From Heterocephalus glaber (lineage: Eukaryota; Chordata; Mammalia; Rodentia; Bathyergidae), in NCBI RefSeq assembly GCF_000247695.1, contig NW_004624734.1:8489237-8553236 (forward strand): a DNA stretch of 64,000 nt. The letters run 5' to 3'. A program made the position numbers and the translations under genes. Of this stretch, positions 59,120 to 64,000 are shown in pieces. The notes beneath the pieces are model-generated. The model did not search any database, was not told where the DNA came from, and was given only the letters and a program-made list of their open reading frames with translations. The first letter of the stretch is position 1. Every line of letters begins with the position of its first letter.

Positions 59120-60178
59120 ATGGCCTTCCAGGCCCTCCTGAAGCTCCTGTCATCCAACCAGAGCCAGGCTCCCCCTCCCAACAGCACGTCTTGTGCCGGT
59201 ATTCCCGAAGCCTGGGACGTGCTACACAGAGTGTTACCGACATTCATCATCACCGTCTGCATCTTCGGCCTCCTGGGAAACATCTTGGTGCTGTCCGTCC
59301 TCTTGCTGCCCCGGCAGAGGCTGAAAGTGGCAGAAATCTACCTGGCCCACCTGGCGGCCTCTGACCTCATGTTTGTCCTGGGCCTGCCCTTCTGGGCAGA
59401 GAACATCTGGAGCAGATTCAACTGGCCCTTCGGAGCCTCCCTCTGCCGTGTTGTCAACGGGGTTATCAAGGCCCATCTGTTCATCAGCATCTTCCTGGTG
59501 GTGGCCATCAGCCGGGACCGGTACAGGGTGCTAGTGCACCCCATGGCCAGCTGGGGTTGCCGGCGGCGGTGGCAGGCCCAGGCCACCTGCTTGCTCATCT
59601 GGGTGGCAGGGGGCCTCTTGAGTACCCCCACGTTCCTGCTGCGATCCATCAAAGCCATCCCAGAGCTGAACATCTCTGCCTGCATCCTACTCTTCCCCCA
59701 TGAGGCCTGGCATTTTGTGAGGATGGTGGAGTTAAATGTTCTGGGGTTCCTCCTCCCATTGGCTGCCATTTTCTTCTTCAACTACCACATCCTGGCCTCA
59801 CTGCGAGGGCGGGAAGAGGTGAGCGGGAGCCGGTGTGGGGGCCCCAAGGGCAGCAGGACCACGGCGCTGATCTTCACACTGGTGGCTGCCTTCCTGGTGT
59901 GCTGGGCCCCCTTCCACTTCTTCGCCTTCTTGGAGTTCCTGTTCCATGTGCAGGCCGTGCAGGGCTGCTTCTGGGAGGAGGTCACCGACCTGGGCCTGCA
60001 GCTGGCCAACTTCTTTGCTTTCACCAACAGCTGCCTGAACCCAGTGATTTATGTCTTTGTAGGGCGCCCCTTCAGAACCAAGGTCTGGGAGCTTTATAAG
60101 CAATGCACCCTTAGAAGTCTCACACCAGTGTTCTCATCCCACCGGAAAGAAACCCTCCAACCTTTCTGGAGGAGTTAA
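59120..60178 (+). CDS. BDKRB1: Bradykinin receptor B1 (352 aa), class A GPCR
   Basis: Receptor for the carboxypeptidase products des-Arg9-bradykinin and des-Arg10-kallidin. In the family it is Gq-coupled, little expressed at rest and induced by injury and cytokines. Length (352 against 353 in human) and sequence match B1 throughout. Seven membrane segments are visible, the first at ~37-62 with N54. Key residues: DRY at 133-135, disulfide pair C109/C188, CWAP at 261-264 and NPVIY at 307-311. K117 matches human Lys118, implicated in des-Arg ligand selectivity. Glycosylation sequons lie at N13, N21 and N184. The tail lacks the Ser/Thr cluster of B2, as expected for the poorly desensitised B1. 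The whole coding sequence lies in one exon, and the ATG is the first in the exon after the acceptor at 59109. It is an intact frame with a TAA stop, and the tandem paralogue of BDKRB2 12.3 kb upstream. Confidence 0.98.
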   Translation: MAFQALLKLLSSNQSQAPPPNSTSCAGIPEAWDVLHRVLPTFIITVCIFGLLGNILVLSVLLLPRQRLKVAEIYLAHLAASDLMFVLGLPFWAENIWSRFNWPFGASLCRVVNGVIKAHLFISIFLVVAISRDRYRVLVHPMASWGCRRRWQAQATCLLIWVAGGLLSTPTFLLRSIKAIPELNISACILLFPHEAWHFVRMVELNVLGFLLPLAAIFFFNYHILASLRGREEVSGSRCGGPKGSRTTALIFTLVAAFLVCWAPFHFFAFLEFLFHVQAVQGCFWEEVTDLGLQLANFFAFTNSCLNPVIYVFVGRPFRTKVWELYKQCTLRSLTPVFSSHRKETLQPFWRS

Positions 60179-60239
60179 AACGGCAGTGACCCAGGAAGGT
60201 GGGTTTCTTTGTTGCTTCTTTCTGATATCATAAAGACCA
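60179..60239 (+). other. BDKRB1: BDKRB1 3' UTR start with CATAAA
   Basis: Short unique segment after the stop. CATAAA at 60229-60234 is a possible weak poly(A) signal. If it is not used, the transcript would continue into the MLT1 LTR, which has AATAAA at 60595-60600. Confidence 0.4.
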
Positions 60240-60655
60240 CTGTGGGAGGCTGATTACCTAGGACCTGGTCCTGGAGCCTGTGAATGTACTTTATGGGGTA
60301 ACAAGGACCTTATCGACTTCCAAACATGGAGATAATCCTGAGTTATCTGGGGGCCAACGATCACAAGGATGATTTATAAGAAGGCAGCAGGAGGGACAGA
60401 GTCAGAGACAGGAGGACAGAGGCAAAGGTCTGAGTGTAACAAGAAAGTGGCCAGGAGTAACGGATTTCACGCACCCTCTAGCGGCTGGAAAAGGCAGGAC
60501 ACCTGATTCTCCCCAGAGTTTAGAGGAACAACCAACCAGCCCTGCTGACACCCTGACTTCAGCCCTGATCTCCACAACAGTAAGAATAAATTTTGTGTTA
60601 TTTTAAGTCATTGAGTTTGTGGTAATTTGTTACAGCTGCACAGGACACTACTACC
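60240..60655 (+). mobile_element. MLT1-type MaLR LTR, nearly full length
   Basis: 'gtgaatgtactttatggggtaacaaggacc' (seen in pieces), 'atccacaacagtaagaataaa'-like and the classic end 'cattgagtttgtggtaatttgttacagc' (seen in pieces) with AATAAA at 60595-60600. It lies ~60 bases after the BDKRB1 stop on the same strand and could supply its 3' end. Confidence 0.88.
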
Positions 60656-61624
60656 AGCATCCAGTAAGGGCCTCTATTACATTTCCATTGGTCTAGAATT
60701 TTCAAGGCTGACTGTCAGGAGTAAGAGGAGGAGTAGCCAGAGACCCTATGCTATAGGAACTTACATCCTTCTAAGAAATTACAAGAAAGAACCTGAAAGC
60801 CTGCGCAAGCATGCCCTCAGACCCAGCACGGAGCACCCAGGGCAGAGAGGCATTGTGAAGGGCACAGCTTGAGGGGAGTCTCAGCAAAGGGTGGAAGCCT
60901 GGCCTGGGGGATGGGAGAAAGGATGATGGAGGCACCCAGGACCCAGGGTGGAGGGCTGTGGGCTGCTCGGAGCAAAGCAGGAGAGAGTGTTCTTATTGAA
61001 TGCTGGCCTATGGCATCCCCCTTCTCTCCAGGTGCCCAGGGAGCCCCAGATGTCTGTGTTCAAGGAGCTCATGGCACAGGGACCATTGTTAGAAGAGTGT
61101 CATAGAGCAGGTGAGAGAAGGGGATGTGAACTCCGTGAAGGTGTCCTGTGTGAACAGCCAGGGGGACAGTTAGTCTTCTAGAGGAGGCAACCTATAACCC
61201 AACCCAAAGAAGTGGCAGCTGGCCTAGAAAATGGGGAAAGGTATATTCCAGACACAGAGCCAGTCAGACCAGAGCAGGGCTGGTTTATAGGTCAGGAGGG
61301 AGAGATTGGAGGAAGGTGAAGAATGAGCCAGTTATGGAGAGCTTGGAGCTGGAGATGAAACATATCAGGAGGGTGCATGGTGGCAGAGAACTCACTGGGA
61401 AAGTGTGACAGTGTCCTGGGGCCCATTGAAGCTAGGAAGCATGAATCTGTTGTGCCAATTTAATCTAGCTATGCCCCAAGGGTTTCCTTCAGAGCAGGGC
61501 CAGAAAGGCTGACAGATTACTCTGAAGTTGGGTTTTGCCAGATGGACAGCCATAGTTCAAAGAGTTGGATATACTGGCCAGACTGTGGGGTGTAGCTGAA
61601 ATAGGGAAGGAAACAGGCATAGGA
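60656..61624. other. 3' intergenic, nothing recognised
   Basis: Purine-rich unique-looking sequence without exon or repeat that I can name. Confidence 0.5.
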
Positions 61625-61990
61625 GCATGTTAGTCAACTTGCCATTGCGGTTACAAGACACCTGAGATAATCCATTTAAAAAAGGAAAAGGTTGGTTTTG
61701 GCTCACAGTTTCAGAGTTTTCAGTCCATGGCCACTCGGCCCTGCCACTTTGGGCCTGTGACAGCACAGGACATCATGGGGGGAAATGTGGTAGAGACCTG
61801 CTCACCTCATGGCAGTTAGGAAGCACAGAGAGACAGGAAGGGACAAGGGTCCCAATATCCCTCCAAAGGTACAGCCCAGTGACCTCACTTCCTTCCACCA
61901 GGCTACACCTCCCAACAGTGCCAGGGGCAGAGCACCAAACCCCTGACATGTGGGCCTTGGGGGCCTCTTCAGATCCAACCTATGATGGGA
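61625..61990 (-). mobile_element. Rodent MaLR-type LTR, antisense
   Basis: 'ttagtcaacttgccattgcgg', 'aaaggttggttttggctcacagtttcagag' (seen in pieces), 'tccatggccactcggccctgcc', 'acctcccaacagtgccagggg' and 'cttcagatccaacct' give an antisense MaLR LTR in order. Confidence 0.82.
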
Positions 61991-64000
61991 AGTGAGGGCA
62001 CTGCATGACACCGGTACAGGTAAAGGGCAAGTATGGAGAAACCCTTGGATGGTTGTGCAGGAAGGATAGAACTTTGCAGCCACAGAGCAGGAACATCTGA
62101 GTGGAACCTCCCAGATGGAGAGCCGCTCTGTGCAACGGTAAGATCAAGTGTGGCCATGGCATTGGGTGGACAATGCAGAGGGAAGAGGAGAGCGATGGTA
62201 GGTAATGTGGTCAAGGAACAGCATGGTCACCTAGTGGATGCTCTGTGCATGGCACCCCCAGTGTTTAGGACACTGCAGGGGCCCGAGGAGAAGAGAGGGA
62301 GCCAAGGGCCAATGTCAGTTTCACAGGCAGGGGTAGGAGGTGCAGTGACCAGACCCCAAGACACCTGCTGGGGGCAAATGGCCAGCCCCACACCTGCACA
62401 GAAGGGGCTGGTCCTCATGGAGCACCACAGACACTCAGGTTCATCCCAGCACAGGAAAGGAGGCCAGTGCTCCCAGGGCCCGAGACAGTCTGAGAAGCAG
62501 AGCCACCAGGACCTCAGGGGAGAGCTGGGGATCAGAGCTCTGGGGCCAGAGCTTTCCTGGACAGCAGACTGTGCTTCAGACAACTGCACTGGGGTCAGCC
62601 AGCAGGATCAGCCTGCATGTGTGCTTTCTTTGGACCATGTGATGCTTAGAAGCTGCATCCGAGTTCATTCCCAATACAGAAATGCCACATAATAATCCAG
62701 ATTCCAGCTTCTCCAGGACATGTGGAAGATCTAGTGACCCTGACCTGCATTCACTCTTCCAGCAGATATGCAGGTACTGAGAACCCAGCAAACAAGAAGG
62801 GAGCATTGCTGGTCTTCTTGGAGTTGACCTTCTGGGCTCCCTAGGCACCAACTTTCTGGTGATGAGTGGCAGCACCCTCTGTGGACAGGGGTCCCTCTTG
62901 CCATTGTCATACATGTATGTCAGCAGAGGGCAGTGGAGTCTGCAACCCCATGTCCTCCAGCTCCTCCATTCACAGTCCAGGAAATAGGTCATGTGACTTG
63001 CATAGGCACAGCCAGTGAGGATCACAGTACCCTAATAGCAATAATCTCAATCCATCTTCTCATTTGATCTCAACTCCCTGTTGGTCCCATTTCCTGGAGC
63101 ACATTTTCCCCAAAAGGCAGAAGCTGGATATACCAGGCTGGTCTGACTCCAAACCAGTGTGACTTCCAGGGCCCCAGGCACAGGCTGTGAAGCAGAGCCA
63201 GGAATGGGCAGGAATAGAGAACTAGGCAAGGAAATGACACCCTGCTTCCCCTCCACTGTGAAAACAGACCTGAGCCCACACTCTCTTTTTTCTCTGTCTG
63301 CGTGAAGCTTCTGAGTGACAAAAACTTTTGCTGTAAGTTGCAGAAAGCAATCCCACATTCAAGAAGAATGTGCTCCCTGGGAACTGGGCAAGTCTCACAG
63401 GCCTGCAATTCAAGCGGAAACTGTCAGCACAGGCTCAGACAAGTCAGGCATCAGATTTATGGGTGGCAGGACATGTGCCAGAGCCCAGTGAACAGCCCAT
63501 GGCAGAAGAAGATCTGGCGAACCCACTGTAGGGAAGGTCAATTGGTCCTCCGCAGGCAGAGATCCTCTCCTCAGTTCAAAGCAACAGCACCTAAGGAGTA
63601 GGGCATGTTGTGCTTGCCGTGGTTCTGGCTGATGGGGTCACCTGGCATGGTCCACACCTGCATCCATGCCTGGGCTGCACTGGGAGCACTAACACCTGGG
63701 CTGATGGATGAGTTTGCAAAGGGTGCTCCAGCAGCCCTGGTCCAATGCTGACATGGGTAGCACTTTCTCTCTGGAAAGGGCCAAGTTGAGGTGCAAAGCT
63801 CCTTCCTCATCTGCCGCCAGCTTTGGTCCTATACTAGGTCTTGAAACCATGCAATCAATGGCCTTATCTCGCCTTTACTATTCTGAATGCTGGCTGGAAA
63901 CAGCCTCCCTGCATCCTTCATCCCCCATTATCTTCCACCCTGTCCAACCTGGGCACAGAGTGGCTTATGTCCCTCCTAATCCCAGCCCCAGGAGACTCCT
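61991..64000. other. 3' intergenic, nothing recognised
   Basis: No exon, RNA gene or clear repeat. The longest frame (62033-62692, 219 codons) has no domain. From human synteny the next gene would be ATG2B on the opposite strand, but I see none of its exons here. Confidence 0.5.

Noticed and set aside
62033..62692. 219-codon open frame on the + strand
   Set aside because: Generic composition without domain; the opposite strand is equally open.
1..64000. CRISPR array, operon, phage or other prokaryotic system
   Set aside because: SINE, LINE and LTR content and spliced GPCR genes show mammalian nuclear DNA; the direct repeats are microsatellites and transposable elements.

Overview
This is mammalian nuclear DNA, almost certainly from a rodent. 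The interspersed repeats include tRNA-derived ID SINEs, 7SL-derived B1 SINEs and a B1-ID dimer, together with rodent-type L1 and MaLR LTRs. I saw no B2 SINE, and the ID consensus here differs from the murine one, so a non-murine rodent (squirrel-related or hystricognath) is my guess. The species cannot be fixed from the window alone.

Two protein-coding genes are clear, in tandem on the + strand. BDKRB2 (bradykinin B2 receptor) has its coding exon at 45711-46838, and BDKRB1 (bradykinin B1 receptor) has its coding exon at 59120-60178. Both are intact class A GPCRs, with the coding sequence in one 3' exon as in other mammals. B2 is the usually constitutive receptor for bradykinin and kallidin. 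B1 is the usually injury-induced receptor for the des-Arg kinins. The pair is an ancient tandem duplicate about 12.3 kb apart.

Upstream, a TATA-less promoter and noncoding exon 1 of BDKRB2 are proposed near 24.5-24.7 kb. It has a CRE-like site, a single copy of a 9-base unit resembling the human exon 1 repeat, and two tandem splice donors. A possible exon 2 lies at 44.44-44.54 kb. A TATA-containing BDKRB1 promoter and exon 1 are proposed at 56.59-56.69 kb.

Layout: 0-24 kb is intergenic and rich in L1, MaLR and SINE copies; 24.5-47.7 kb is BDKRB2 (21 kb of intron with scattered repeats, coding exon, 3' UTR); 47.7-56.5 kb is the spacer (LTR, Tigger, MLT1, B1-ID and microsatellites); 56.6-60.6 kb is BDKRB1; 60.7-64 kb is 3' intergenic with MaLR copies. 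Most other open frames are chance frames or repeat remnants.

I found no novel gene system. The most notable points are a one-base frameshift that extends the B2 receptor C-terminus, the absence of an upstream ATG for a long B2 N-terminus, a hAT transposon end lying just before the BDKRB1 splice acceptor, paired LTRs flanking the B2 coding exon, and nested L1/MaLR/ID insertions with a clean target-site duplication.
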